Position numbers and translations under genes: made by a program
Notes under the pieces: generated by a model
Database searches by the model: none
Told to the model about the DNA's origin: nothing
Seen by the model: only the letters and a program-made list of their open reading frames with translations
Source of the DNA: a virus
Virus record (IMG/VR): IMGVR_UViG_3300046373_000172
Span: 1 to 64,000 of that record
Direction: 5' to 3' (one strand)
Length of the DNA: 64,000 nucleotides
Shown: positions 1 through 7,545 of the stretch, piece by piece
How positions within the stretch are numbered: position 1 is the stretch's first letter
Layout of the letters: each line of letters starts with the position of its first letter

Positions 1-1
1 C

Positions 2-304
2 GAGCGCCGCCCTAGTTATGCCAGCGCCGGCCTGGAGGGTGACCTGGAATACACGGAAGGGTGCATCTGGAAGACGAACTGCGTGCCGGAGCGTGGCGAT
101 AGCTACTTGGCCTCCGTCTGGGCCACGCCACTGTTGCTCGTCGAAGGTGAGGAGATCGAGTGCTGGAAGCTGCAGTCCGAGACGCCCGGCTGGGACGCTC
201 AAACGTACTGGCCGAAGGAAGCGATCGATATCCTGATCGCCGCCGGCAACCCGCAGCTGGACCACACCAGCCTGTTACGGCTTGAGCATACGAGGAGTGA
301 GTAA
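2..304 (+). CDS. Hypothetical phage protein, 5' truncated by window edge
   Basis: The reading frame is open from the first bases of the window to a TAA at 302-304, so the true start lies upstream; 100 codons are visible. A GTG at 83 is a possible internal start, but the upstream codons (…SYASAGLEGDLEYTEG…) look like real protein. The sequence is acidic and Trp-rich with no recognised motif. The stop overlaps the next start as TAATG, so the two genes are probably translationally coupled. Confidence 0.6.
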   Translation, partial: ERRPSYASAGLEGDLEYTEGCIWKTNCVPERGDSYLASVWATPLLLVEGEEIECWKLQSETPGWDAQTYWPKEAIDILIAAGNPQLDHTSLLRLEHTRSE

Positions 305-573
305 TGGAACATCCAAAATTCCCCAGCACATACGAGGTCGAGAGCCTGGCCAGCCAGATTCTCAGCATGGCCGAGGAGCGCGACTACTGGCGCCGCCAGG
401 CGCTGCGCTACCAGCACATGCACGAGGAGCACATGGACGACCTCGACAAGCAGCTGAAGCAGCACGAGGAGAACGCCGGCAACATACTCATGGCGATCCT
501 TGATCCGGACTCCGGCATCAACTGCATGGCGCGTGCTGTCCAGCGTGATCCTTTGAAGGGAGCGAAAGCGTGA
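304..573 (+). CDS. Hypothetical protein, coiled-coil-like
   Basis: 89 residues. Residues 15-60 are charged and helical (HMHEEHMDDLDKQ type) and could form a short coiled coil. The ATG overlaps the preceding stop and the TGA overlaps the next GTG. Not recognised; function unknown. Confidence 0.65.
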   Translation: MEHPKFPSTYEVESLASQILSMAEERDYWRRQALRYQHMHEEHMDDLDKQLKQHEENAGNILMAILDPDSGINCMARAVQRDPLKGAKA

Positions 574-791
574 GCGCCAAACTTCGACGCCAGAACCGCA
601 AGCTCAGACTTGCGGCCCGGGCCACCGTCACCTTCGTCAACGCCTTCCTCAAGGACGCCGACGCACCCGAAACCCAGGCGCTGTACCTGATCTACTTCAT
701 GCGCCACGAGTGGGCCTGCGCCCACGTCAGCCTGGCCAAGCGCCAGGTCATTTACGACATTGCAAGGAGACGTTATGGCAAAGACATCTGA
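570..791 (+). CDS. Hypothetical basic protein
   Basis: 73 residues from a GTG that overlaps the preceding stop as GTGA. The N-terminus is strongly basic (KLRRQNRKLRLAAR), which would suit nucleic-acid binding, followed by an aromatic helical segment (LYLIYFMRHEW). The C-terminus overlaps the next gene by 17 nt. No family recognised. Confidence 0.6.
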   Translation: MSAKLRRQNRKLRLAARATVTFVNAFLKDADAPETQALYLIYFMRHEWACAHVSLAKRQVIYDIARRRYGKDI

Positions 792-1173
792 CCTGACAGG
801 CGCGGCGCTGGACTACGCTGTGGCCCGGGCGCTGGGCATCCCGGCAGAAGACCTGAAAATTCCGACGTACCGCGGCGATTCTCTGTTCCGCTACGGCAGG
901 GACGAAGAAGGCAGCCTGGATGGAACGTACATGACCGGGCCGGACCTGATCTTCTCCCGCAAGTGGGAGGCCGGCGGCCCGGTCATCGAGAAGCACAAGA
1001 TCAGCATCACCGTGGACCACAGCGGCGTATGGCTCGCGTACATCGAGTACAACTATGCCGACGAGCGCCGGTTCAGGCAGGCTGGACCGACCCCGCTCGT
1101 CGCCGCGATGAGGACGTTCGTGTCTAGCGTCACAGGACCAGAAGTCGACCTGCCTGAAGGCCTCGTGCCATGA
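775..1173 (+). CDS. NinX-like protein (DUF2591 family), copy 1
   Basis: 132 residues. ATG 775 follows AAGGAGA at good spacing and is preferred over ATG 760. The N-terminus (KTSDLTGAALDYAVARALG) matches the start of the NinX/DUF2591 family of lambdoid phages, and the later 'DHSGVWLAYIE' and 'TPLVAAMR' segments also fit that family. The molecular function of NinX is unknown. A second, diverged member lies at 1994-2308. Confidence 0.75.
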   Translation: MAKTSDLTGAALDYAVARALGIPAEDLKIPTYRGDSLFRYGRDEEGSLDGTYMTGPDLIFSRKWEAGGPVIEKHKISITVDHSGVWLAYIEYNYADERRFRQAGPTPLVAAMRTFVSSVTGPEVDLPEGLVP

Positions 1174-1436
1174 AACTCTTCCTCGTCCACCTCAAGTCGC
1201 CCAGCCGCGTGCTCAAGGAGATCGAGGTCGAGATCAAGGTCTGCAAGAAGACCGTGTGGGCGATCGAAAAGGACGGCGCCCGCCACCTCTTGGGCTCGTC
1301 CGTGTTCCAGACCCTGCCGGCGGCCGAGCGCTGTCGCACCGCGCTGCTACAGCGGCTGGTCGACGACAAGTACATCAAATATGCGAAGCCTGACTTATGG
1401 GGCCGGGCAAAACGCGAATTGGAAAGGCTGCACTGA
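1170..1436 (+). CDS. Hypothetical protein
   Basis: 88 residues, ATGA overlap with the NinX-like gene upstream. The N-terminal half looks like beta strands with alternating Lys/Glu; the C-terminal half is basic and helical (WGRAKRELERLH). No known motif. Confidence 0.65.
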   Translation: MKLFLVHLKSPSRVLKEIEVEIKVCKKTVWAIEKDGARHLLGSSVFQTLPAAERCRTALLQRLVDDKYIKYAKPDLWGRAKRELERLH

Positions 1437-1437
1437 T

Positions 1438-1722
1438 ATGACCCTCCTCATCAAAACCACCTACCACGACCGGTACGAACCTGTCAGGGTCAACCGGTCC
1501 AGCAACGCCAACCGCGCCGTGGCGCAGTGCGTCTACCACATGCAGGTCAACCACTACGGCGCCACGGTGGCCGAAGTGTATGACGCCTACACCGGCGAAC
1601 TGCACGCCCAAGTGCGCCGCTACAAGAGCGGCGAGATCAAGATCGTCTACAGGCGAGACCCTCGCAAGTTCGAGTGCCGCATCGCTGCGTCGGCGTTGTT
1701 CGACGCGATGGAGAGGAAATGA
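1438..1722 (+). CDS. Hypothetical protein
   Basis: 94 residues from ATG 1438, chosen because it sits just after the upstream stop (1434-1436) with a GGAAAGG-like ribosome site nearby. An in-frame ATG at 1381 lies inside the previous gene and is unlikely. Predicted alpha/beta with a Tyr/Arg-rich centre. Not recognised. Confidence 0.65.
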   Translation: MTLLIKTTYHDRYEPVRVNRSSNANRAVAQCVYHMQVNHYGATVAEVYDAYTGELHAQVRRYKSGEIKIVYRRDPRKFECRIAASALFDAMERK

Positions 1723-1997
1723 CCCTCTACGACCACCTCCTCGCCACCCGCACCAAGGAAGACCTCGCCCGCATGCTGGCCCAGGAGGCCAAGGCGAACG
1801 CCGCCCTGAAGGACCGCATCTCGGAACTGAAAGTCGAACTGTTCTGGCTTCTGGCGAAAGAGCGCGACGACTTCAAGCTGGTGGCGTGGCGCTACAAGCC
1901 CAGCGACGGCCTCTCTTGGTTTGCCTACACAGAGCGTGAACCGCAAGCCTTGGGCTACGACCCGAACCCCACACCGCTGTACGAAAGGACAACATGA
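1719..1997 (+). CDS. Hypothetical protein with N-terminal helix
   Basis: 92 residues from ATG 1719 (GAGAGGAA upstream, ATGA overlap). Residues 8-45 are a Leu/Glu/Lys-rich helix likely to oligomerise; residues 55-75 contain WRYKPSDGLSWFAYTE. Function unknown. Confidence 0.65.
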   Translation: MTLYDHLLATRTKEDLARMLAQEAKANAALKDRISELKVELFWLLAKERDDFKLVAWRYKPSDGLSWFAYTEREPQALGYDPNPTPLYERTT

Positions 1998-2308
1998 AAA
2001 CCAATCAGCTTAAAGGACTGCAACTCGCCTGGGCCGTCGGCAAGGCGCTCGACAAAGACTCCCCGCTGCACACCCGCGCCGACTTCGCCCAGAGCATGCA
2101 AACCTGGCTCGACGCCGGCGGCGCGCTGAAGGTGCTGGATGACCACAAAATCAGCGTGGTCTACGAAGACGCCGAGTGGCACGGCTGGATCGGGGAGAAC
2201 GGCTTCGCGGACGAGATGCGCGGCCAGTCCATGATGGAAGCCGGCTTGCGTGCCCTGGTTCTGGAAGTCCTGGGCGAGAATGCCGGCGTGCCGGAGGGCT
2301 TGGGATGA
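1994..2308 (+). CDS. NinX-like protein (DUF2591 family), copy 2
   Basis: 104 residues. It shares the NinX/DUF2591 plan of copy 1: N-terminal 'LKGLQLAWAVGKAL', an acidic middle, and C-terminal 'ADEMRGQSMMEAGLRALV'. Two divergent NinX paralogues within 1.3 kb suggest duplication or separate acquisition. The last codons overlap the next start as ATGA. Confidence 0.65.
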   Translation: MKTNQLKGLQLAWAVGKALDKDSPLHTRADFAQSMQTWLDAGGALKVLDDHKISVVYEDAEWHGWIGENGFADEMRGQSMMEAGLRALVLEVLGENAGVPEGLG

Positions 2309-2508
2309 GAGCCCTTGAAAAAGCCTTGCAGGCCGTGGACCACATCCAGGATGACAGCCGGTGGATCGCAAGTGGCCTGCGTGACATCCGGGACGAGCAG
2401 TTGCCGCTTGAGGACGTAGCCAAGCTTCAAACCCTGTCCAAGAATCTGCGCCGCGCGGCGGACGACCTGGAATTCTACCTTGCGCAGATGAAGGAGACTT
2501 TGAAATGA
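2305..2508 (+). CDS. Hypothetical helical protein
   Basis: 67 residues. Start chosen at the ATG that overlaps the upstream TGA; the longer in-frame extension to 2176 is a shadow of the NinX-like gene. Almost entirely helical and acidic, with heptad-like Leu spacing. No family recognised. Confidence 0.6.
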   Translation: MRALEKALQAVDHIQDDSRWIASGLRDIRDEQLPLEDVAKLQTLSKNLRRAADDLEFYLAQMKETLK

Positions 2509-2708
2509 GCGCCACCGAAGCCGCCGACAAGCTGGCCCGCACCGCCTGCGACCTCTCCGAAGTCATCCGGCTGCACATAAGCACCGGCGTCAGCCACGAG
2601 CCGGCCAACATGAAGAAGTACCTGGCCGAGGTGCGCAAGGCACGTATCCAGCTGAACAAGATCGACCAGTTCTTCCAACTTCAACTCAAGGAGCATCAGC
2701 ATGGATAA
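2505..2708 (+). CDS. Hypothetical helical protein
   Basis: 67 residues, ATGA overlap upstream. Helical with two amphipathic segments (residues 3-30 and 35-62). It resembles the preceding gene in size and composition, and the two may be partners. Function unknown. Confidence 0.6.
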   Translation: MSATEAADKLARTACDLSEVIRLHISTGVSHEPANMKKYLAEVRKARIQLNKIDQFFQLQLKEHQHG

Positions 2709-3090
2709 GGCGTTTATCCTCAAGAACATCGACGAGGCCGTCAAGGTGATCCAGGCCTATCCACCGGCTTTATTCAACTTGAGCCTTTACCGTGCGGAGC
2801 ATAAGTGCGGCACTATTTACTGTGCTGTCGGTCTGCTGGCTACCGCGTCCTACTTCAAGGGCCTGGGCTGGGGCTACGAAGAGGGTAGTGACCACCCCAA
2901 AATTAACGGGACTCATTTTGAGGCGGAAGTCGATGATTTCTTCGGCCCTGATGCAGACGATTGCCTGTTCTTTCCCAGAGGCATGGGAGAGTACGACGGC
3001 GAGATCCTGGAAGAGATGGATCTGACCGACCAGGAACTGGCGCTGGCCAGGTTGGACGTGCATCGTCAGAAAATTCTGAAGGAGCTGTGA
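2701..3090 (+). CDS. Hypothetical phage protein with CGTxxCA motif
   Basis: 129 residues. Residues 25-45 (NLSLYRAEHKCGTIYCAVGLL) resemble a motif recurrent in small phage proteins, in which a Cys-Gly-Thr-x-x-Cys segment starts a helix. The C-terminus is acidic. Local codon use is slightly more AT-rich than its neighbours. Molecular role unknown. Confidence 0.65.
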   Translation: MDKAFILKNIDEAVKVIQAYPPALFNLSLYRAEHKCGTIYCAVGLLATASYFKGLGWGYEEGSDHPKINGTHFEAEVDDFFGPDADDCLFFPRGMGEYDGEILEEMDLTDQELALARLDVHRQKILKEL

Positions 3091-3296
3091 TGATCGCCAT
3101 CTTTTTCGGCCTCGTCCTCATGGGCCTCTGCCTCTCGATTGCGGCGCTAAAAGCCTGGAATAACTGGCTGACACCTCTGCTGGAAAAATACACTGACCTC
3201 GGCTGGGAGAGCAACGCAATGGCCACCCTGCTCGGTCTGGCCGCCATCGGCGCCCTGCTGGTGCTGGGCGGGGTGCTGTGGAGGGTGTATGGCTAA
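3090..3296 (+). CDS. Small membrane protein, two predicted TM segments
   Basis: 68 residues. Start at 3090 overlaps the preceding stop; the in-frame extension upstream is a shadow. Hydrophobic segments at residues 2-20 (IAIFFGLVLMGLCLSIAAL) and 45-65 (ATLLGLAAIGALLVLGGVLW) are predicted to span the inner membrane. It could be a host-membrane modifier or accessory holin; location alone does not decide. Confidence 0.65.
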   Translation: MIAIFFGLVLMGLCLSIAALKAWNNWLTPLLEKYTDLGWESNAMATLLGLAAIGALLVLGGVLWRVYG

Positions 3297-3651
3297 TCTT
3301 CCGTCCGTCAAGACCCTCACCCAAGTCTTCGGGGAGAACGCCAAGCTGGCGCGCAAGACCTTGGAGATGACGGACCAGGGCCTGCGGCAGATCATCGAAG
3401 CGCAAGACTTGCTGCGCGAGTGCTTCAATCTGCCGGCCACCGAGCACGTCCGGATGCATGTGCTGAACAAGCTGGCCGAGACGCACGGCGTGGAGAGTGT
3501 CGAGGTGTGCGTCGAACGGCGGTACGGCGACCCCGACAACTACGCAGAATTCCTCAACACCGGCGAGATGTACGCCGCCACCCTTATCCTTTACCGGGGT
3601 CGCTACCGCGTCCAGGACCTCGGCACCTTCCTTGAAAGGAATTCGAAATGA
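3289..3651 (+). CDS. Hypothetical protein
   Basis: 120 residues, overlapping the upstream membrane protein by 8 nt. N-terminal 60 residues helical, C-terminal 50 residues beta-rich and aromatic (AATLILYRGRYRVQD). Not recognised. Confidence 0.65.
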   Translation: MANLPSVKTLTQVFGENAKLARKTLEMTDQGLRQIIEAQDLLRECFNLPATEHVRMHVLNKLAETHGVESVEVCVERRYGDPDNYAEFLNTGEMYAATLILYRGRYRVQDLGTFLERNSK

Positions 3652-4052
3652 GACACCAAGAGCGCATCACCCTGCAAGACAATCTGATCTCGGCCGCGGT
3701 CAAGCTGGCCGAAGGCAACCCCGGCGCCGTTACCGCGCTGCTCGAACTGGCCAAGCAGAACGAGCGCATCGATCCTGACTGCGCCTTCGGCCCTGTCGGC
3801 CCGCTGTTCCAACTCGACACGCTGGGCATCTACGGCAGCCGCATCTGGATGCTGTACAAGGACGTCTGCGGTCAGAACGTGCTGTACACCTTGGCCGTGC
3901 TGCGCGCCGTGCAACTTGGCATCGTGCCGCCGTTCGATCTGGACGCGGCGATCAACTTTCCTTCAGAGATCGGAATCAGCCTGATCTGGTGCCAGGAGAC
4001 CCTGGCCGAGGTGCAGAAACGCCTGCCAGACTTCGGGAGGACTCAGGCATGA
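3648..4052 (+). CDS. Hypothetical protein
   Basis: 134 residues, ATGA overlap on both sides. Helical repeats with conserved-looking 'DTLGIYGSRIWMLYKDVCGQ' and 'AVLRAVQLGIVPPFDL' segments. The latter resembles phage proteins annotated only by uncharacterised domains. Function unknown. Confidence 0.65.
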   Translation: MRHQERITLQDNLISAAVKLAEGNPGAVTALLELAKQNERIDPDCAFGPVGPLFQLDTLGIYGSRIWMLYKDVCGQNVLYTLAVLRAVQLGIVPPFDLDAAINFPSEIGISLIWCQETLAEVQKRLPDFGRTQA

Positions 4053-4237
4053 AAGACAAACTCGCCATGCTGGTGAACGTCCTGGGCAGCTTCGGCCACA
4101 ACGCCCTGAGCGTGCTTGACCTGACCCCGGAAAAGCCCAAGCCGAAGAAGCCTCGCCCGATGAGCGTGCACGACCACAACGCCTTGGCCAAGGCCGAGCA
4201 GAAACGACAGCGCAAAGCGCAAAGGAGTCGGAAATGA
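4049..4237 (+). CDS. Hypothetical Lys/Pro-rich protein
   Basis: 62 residues from the ATG overlapping the upstream stop. Residues 1-22 are hydrophobic/helical, followed by a basic KPKPKKPRP stretch and a basic C-terminus (QKRQRKAQRSRK). It may bind nucleic acid or membrane. No family recognised. Confidence 0.55.
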   Translation: MKDKLAMLVNVLGSFGHNALSVLDLTPEKPKPKKPRPMSVHDHNALAKAEQKRQRKAQRSRK

Positions 4238-4554
4238 AGCCACACAAGCACGCAGAAGTGATCAAGGCCTGGGCCGACGGCGCGGAGATCGAGTATCGGA
4301 GACCTGGCGAAATTTGGAAGACTAGCGGTCCTGTAGGGCCGGCCTGGAACCCCGACTCAGAGTACCGCGTCAAGCCCAAGCCTCCGCAGACGCTCCAGTT
4401 CCTCCTGTCCAAAAACCACTTCCACGACCTGCGGGTGATGACGGTCTGTGGGAAAGGTGAGCCGTCCGAACTGTCGCCGAACGGTGCTGTCCTCACCCTC
4501 GAAATCGAACCCGATACCTGGACCCTCGTGTCCGCCAAACTGGAGAAGCCATGA
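4234..4554 (+). CDS. Hypothetical phage protein, 'KHAEVIKAWADGAEI' family
   Basis: 106 residues. The opening 'KHAEVIKAWADGAEIEYR' followed by 'W…P.SEYRVKP' is a layout seen in many small phage proteins of unknown function. The C-terminal half is unrelated to that core. ATGA overlaps on both sides. Confidence 0.65.
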   Translation: MKPHKHAEVIKAWADGAEIEYRRPGEIWKTSGPVGPAWNPDSEYRVKPKPPQTLQFLLSKNHFHDLRVMTVCGKGEPSELSPNGAVLTLEIEPDTWTLVSAKLEKP

Positions 4555-4721
4555 CCCTCTCCACCGCCCTCTACAGTATCGGCGGCAGCCTGATCGGCGC
4601 CGGCGGCTACATGCTGTTCGCCGACTGGAAAGACCGCATCACCACGCAGACGGCGCCCATCACGTTCGCCGCCGGCGTGGTCCTGATCACCATCGCAACC
4701 CTGACAGGAACCCTGAAATGA
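4551..4721 (+). CDS. Small membrane protein (56 aa), two TM segments
   Basis: A 56-codon frame from ATG 4551 to TGA 4719-4721 that fills an otherwise empty gap and uses ATGA overlaps at both ends, the local signature of real genes. Residues 4-24 and 36-54 are hydrophobic (TALYSIGGSLIGAGGYMLF; APITFAAGVVLITIATLTG), separated by a charged turn. Predicted inner-membrane hairpin; function unknown. Confidence 0.6.
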   Translation: MTLSTALYSIGGSLIGAGGYMLFADWKDRITTQTAPITFAAGVVLITIATLTGTLK

Positions 4722-4903
4722 ACCTCGTCAAAATCCCCGGCACCGACATCTGGGTCAACCCGGCCCACGTCGTCGGCGTCATCAGGCAAGGCGACGCCAC
4801 CCAGGTCATGATGACCTACATGGACATGGACGACATCGTGACGACCTGCTCGCTGGCGGTCGTCGTCACCGCGATCAACGGCGGAGGGACCCAGCATGTC
4901 TAA
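4718..4903 (+). CDS. Hypothetical protein
   Basis: 61 residues from ATG 4718, which overlaps the TGA of the small membrane protein; the frame is open upstream to 4448 but only as a shadow. Beta-rich with an acidic Met/Asp patch (MTYMDMDDIV). No motif recognised. Confidence 0.6.
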   Translation: MNLVKIPGTDIWVNPAHVVGVIRQGDATQVMMTYMDMDDIVTTCSLAVVVTAINGGGTQHV

Positions 4904-5363
4904 CCGGAACGAAATCACCGGCATCCGGTTTGGCTACATCGCGGCCGACAAGCTCGACGGCGACGTGGTGCACGAGCTGATGTATGGCGCCGGCGCGGTC
5001 AACCTCAGCGAGAAGGAGGCCGAGCGCGAAGAGGTCGCAAGGCAGGAGGCGGAGTACGACGCCAAGCTGGAAGTCTACCGCGAGAGCGGCGTCTACGTTG
5101 ACGTGGAGCCCTTCGAGCCTGACCTCAACACCTTCGAGTCCCAGGTTGACGAGCCCACTGTCGAAGGCGTCTACGAAGGCGTCAGCTACTGTTCCTCGTG
5201 GCTTGGCGGCGCGCTCAACTTCTTTATCACCGAAAGCCCGCACACCGGCGAGTTCGTCGCCTGCTCTCCTTGCGCCCCTGGAGCGGCGGATTTGGGCAAC
5301 CCACAGCCCGGCGGCGTCGTAGGGTACAACGTGCCGCCCGAGTGGCGCTGGAAGGAGGTGTGA
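4896..5363 (+). CDS. Hypothetical phage protein with CSPC motif
   Basis: 155 residues. N-terminal half: acidic helix. C-terminal half: 'SYCSSWLGGALNFFITESPHT' then 'FVACSPCAPGAADLGNP', an arrangement (SWLGG…spacer…CSPC.PGA.DL) recurrent in phage proteins of unknown function. The Cys pairs may bind a metal. Good ribosome site; the next ATG follows by 1 nt. Confidence 0.7.
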   Translation: MSNRNEITGIRFGYIAADKLDGDVVHELMYGAGAVNLSEKEAEREEVARQEAEYDAKLEVYRESGVYVDVEPFEPDLNTFESQVDEPTVEGVYEGVSYCSSWLGGALNFFITESPHTGEFVACSPCAPGAADLGNPQPGGVVGYNVPPEWRWKEV

Positions 5364-5364
5364 C

Positions 5365-5724
5365 ATGAAATTCTTCGAGCACGAGGGCAACCTTCTGCGA
5401 CACAGCGACTGTGCCATCGTTCGCCCCAGGTTCTCCTACCACGACAAAGAGCCCGACACCAGCCTCAAGCTGCGCGCCACGCTCCGGGCCGGCCCGTATG
5501 CCTGGCCCGGCGGTTACGAGTTGTGCTTCGTGATGAAGGACGGCGGCGCCATGCACTTCACCTGCGTCAAGCGGGAGTTCAAACGCATCGCCAAGGAGTT
5601 GAGGAACCCAGGCGACCCAGCCTGGCTACCAGCTTGCCTGGACACGAACTGGGAGGAAAACGACTTGTACTGCGAACATTGCAACGAGAAGATCGCTCCG
5701 GCGTATGGAGATGATGATGCCTAA
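5365..5724 (+). CDS. Hypothetical protein with C-terminal CxxC
   Basis: 119 residues. Residues 45-70 (GGYELCFVMKDGGAMHFTCVKREF) contain two spaced Cys; the C-terminus ends in YCEHCNEKI, a possible half zinc ribbon. Ribosome site GGAGG precedes the ATG. No enzyme motif seen. Confidence 0.65.
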   Translation: MKFFEHEGNLLRHSDCAIVRPRFSYHDKEPDTSLKLRATLRAGPYAWPGGYELCFVMKDGGAMHFTCVKREFKRIAKELRNPGDPAWLPACLDTNWEENDLYCEHCNEKIAPAYGDDDA

Positions 5725-5896
5725 ATTACCTCCTGAGATGGGGCAGATCTACCAGGCCTGCACAGAGGTGGTGACGCTGTGCCAGATGCGCGCCGCCTGC
5801 GAACCGGGTGAACCGGTGCGTGACAAGCTCGACGAGAGGCTGCTGGTCCAGTTGGACCTGCTGAAGGAATTTCTGGAGGGCGATCAGCATGCCTAA
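5717..5896 (+). CDS. Hypothetical helical protein
   Basis: 59 residues. Four in-frame ATGs occur at 5705, 5711, 5714 and 5717. The last was chosen because GGAG at 5707-5710 is then correctly spaced. The protein is helical and acidic toward the end (LLVQLDLLKEFLEGD) and overlaps the next gene by 8 nt. Function unknown. Confidence 0.55.
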   Translation: MPKLPPEMGQIYQACTEVVTLCQMRAACEPGEPVRDKLDERLLVQLDLLKEFLEGDQHA

Positions 5897-6113
5897 GGTT
5901 CTCTGGATCCACGAGGAGCACAGCACCTATGCCGACGGCGCCCTCACCCGCCACCCACCAAGCTTCCTGCCGGCCGACCTCGACCGGTCCGGCTTGGTCG
6001 ACATCACCAGCATCGGCGATGCCTTCCGCGTCTACCTCGACCCGGTGACGGGCAAGGTGCACGACGGCGCCGTCTATTACGAACAACATCTGAAGGAGCA
6101 GAACGATGGGTAA
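5889..6113 (+). CDS. Hypothetical protein
   Basis: 74 residues; opens 'PKVLWIHEEHSTYADGAL' and continues beta-rich with 'FRVYLDPVTGKVHDGAVYYE'. The repeated short-strand pattern suggests a small beta barrel or hairpin fold. Overlaps both neighbours by 8 nt. No family recognised. Confidence 0.6.
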   Translation: MPKVLWIHEEHSTYADGALTRHPPSFLPADLDRSGLVDITSIGDAFRVYLDPVTGKVHDGAVYYEQHLKEQNDG

Positions 6114-6405
6114 GACACCACTCGCACTTGGCATCAAGCGCGGCACATTCATCCCGCCGGAAGGCGGCTGGCAGGAGCACACCTGTTACGTGGTTGACGT
6201 GGCCTACGGCCAGTTCAATCCAATCCACCGGGCCATCCTCAGTATCGGCTTCATTCCCGATCCGAAGCGGCCATTCGCCGGCGGCTACACCAGCATGATG
6301 GGCACCGTCGACACCGACGAATTCGAGCCGCCTGGCTCGCTTTACTACATCAAGGCCGTCGCCGCCATTCCAGGCATCGGCGCCACTCTCAAGGAGCTCC
6401 CATGA
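6106..6405 (+). CDS. Hypothetical protein
   Basis: 99 residues, GGAG ribosome site. Contains aromatic/Gly loops ('FIPPEGGWQEHTCYVVDVAYGQ', 'PKRPFAGGYTSMMG'). Predicted mostly beta. Not recognised. Confidence 0.6.
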   Translation: MGKTPLALGIKRGTFIPPEGGWQEHTCYVVDVAYGQFNPIHRAILSIGFIPDPKRPFAGGYTSMMGTVDTDEFEPPGSLYYIKAVAAIPGIGATLKELP

Positions 6406-6719
6406 TCATCCCTGTCAAACTCTACGCCTACATCCCGGAATTCACGCTGAGCCACATCAAGCCGAGTGACTTCAAGGACGGCGAGATCGCAAAACACCTG
6501 ATGTTCACTGACTACGACCCCAAGTCGCACGGCGGCACGGTCGTCGGCACTGTCAACGTCGAAGTCGAACTGCTGCCGACCGACAAGATCATCGTCAACG
6601 CCGCCGACGCGCTGCGTGCCAAGGCGATCGAGATCCGCGCTAAGGCGACCAAGGAATGCGCCGAGTTGGAAGGCCGGGCGCAGCAACTGCTGGCCATCGA
6701 GAACAGGAGCATGAAATGA
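6402..6719 (+). CDS. Hypothetical protein with C-terminal helix
   Basis: 105 residues. Residues 1-60 predicted beta (IIPVKLYAYIPEF; GTVVGTVNVEVEL); residues 65-105 form a long Ala/Lys/Glu helix (ALRAKAIEIRAKATKE) likely to oligomerise. ATGA overlaps on both sides. Confidence 0.6.
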   Translation: MIIPVKLYAYIPEFTLSHIKPSDFKDGEIAKHLMFTDYDPKSHGGTVVGTVNVEVELLPTDKIIVNAADALRAKAIEIRAKATKECAELEGRAQQLLAIENRSMK

Positions 6720-6904
6720 CCACGTACCGCGTGACCTGGGAAATCGACATCGAAGCCGACAACCCGACCGACGCTGCCCGCGAGGCGAGAAAGATCCAGC
6801 GCGACCTGGAAAGCACGGCCACCGTGTTCGCTGTGTCCGAAACGTTCAGCCCGGGCATGACCAAGATCTCTATCGTCGACCTGGCAGAAAGGACGCCCAA
6901 ATGA
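6716..6904 (+). CDS. Hypothetical phage protein, 'TYRVTWEIDIEAD' family
   Basis: 62 residues. 'TYRVTWEIDIEADNPTDAAREARKIQRD' followed by 'STATVF.V' is a recurrent small phage protein pattern of a two-stranded sheet plus helix. The role of this family is not known to me. Start taken at the ATG overlapping the upstream stop. Confidence 0.65.
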   Translation: MTTYRVTWEIDIEADNPTDAAREARKIQRDLESTATVFAVSETFSPGMTKISIVDLAERTPK

Positions 6905-7356
6905 AATCCACCGCAGCATCCCGGCGTAAGGCCGACCTTCTGGTCCGGCTGATCGCCACCTTCCGCGACGGCGTCGAGGTGAACGTCCCCTTCATCTGCA
7001 GCTTCTCCGGCTACTCCTGCTCTGGCGCGCGCAAGCTGCTCAAACAACTTGGGCAGGACGGCGTGCTGGACTTGGCCGAGGTGCCGCGCTTCCAGAACAA
7101 GGTGACCGTCGGCTTCCTGAGCCCGGACCGGGCGCACGTTCAGCAGTACGTGCTGGACCTGCAGGCCTTCGTCGCTGGCGGCCCGCTCGAAGCGCTGCCC
7201 TACAAATACTCGGGCCGCTACAAGGTACCGCCGGCCGAGCGCAACATCCACCTGGCGCCGGACGACGAGCCGTTCCGCGTCAAGTTCCCCGCATTGATCA
7301 TCCCGGCACCGGACCCGGTGTTGGCGGCGTTGTTTGGCATGAGGAGTGCAACATGA
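6901..7356 (+). CDS. Putative winged-helix-like protein
   Basis: 151 residues. Residues 9-65 look like a helix-turn-helix unit (RKADLLVRLIATFRDG; SGYSCSGARKLLKQLGQDG with a following strand). The remainder is Pro-rich and unassigned. It may bind DNA as a phage or host regulator; this rests only on secondary-structure pattern. Confidence 0.5.
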   Translation: MKSTAASRRKADLLVRLIATFRDGVEVNVPFICSFSGYSCSGARKLLKQLGQDGVLDLAEVPRFQNKVTVGFLSPDRAHVQQYVLDLQAFVAGGPLEALPYKYSGRYKVPPAERNIHLAPDDEPFRVKFPALIIPAPDPVLAALFGMRSAT

Positions 7357-7544
7357 GTGACGATGACGAGAAGACCTACAAGGTCGTGCGCAAGTTCTTC
7401 AAGGGCGAGAGCCGGACGCTGAAGACTGGCCTGACGCTGGAAGAAGCGCAGGAGCACTGCGAGGATCCGGAGACGAGCAGTAGCACCTGCACGCACAACC
7501 CGGAGGCATCCAGCCCCTGGTTTGACGCTTATTACGAGGAGTGA
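7353..7544 (+). CDS. Hypothetical phage protein, 'GLTLEEAQEHC' family
   Basis: 63 residues. 'YKVVRKFFKG…LKTGLTLEEAQEHCEDPETSSSTC' followed by 'WFDAYYEE' matches a small family common in tailed phages, with two Cys and an acidic C-terminus. The function of the family is unknown. ATGA overlap upstream. Confidence 0.7.
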   Translation: MSDDDEKTYKVVRKFFKGESRTLKTGLTLEEAQEHCEDPETSSSTCTHNPEASSPWFDAYYEE

Positions 7545-7545
7545 T

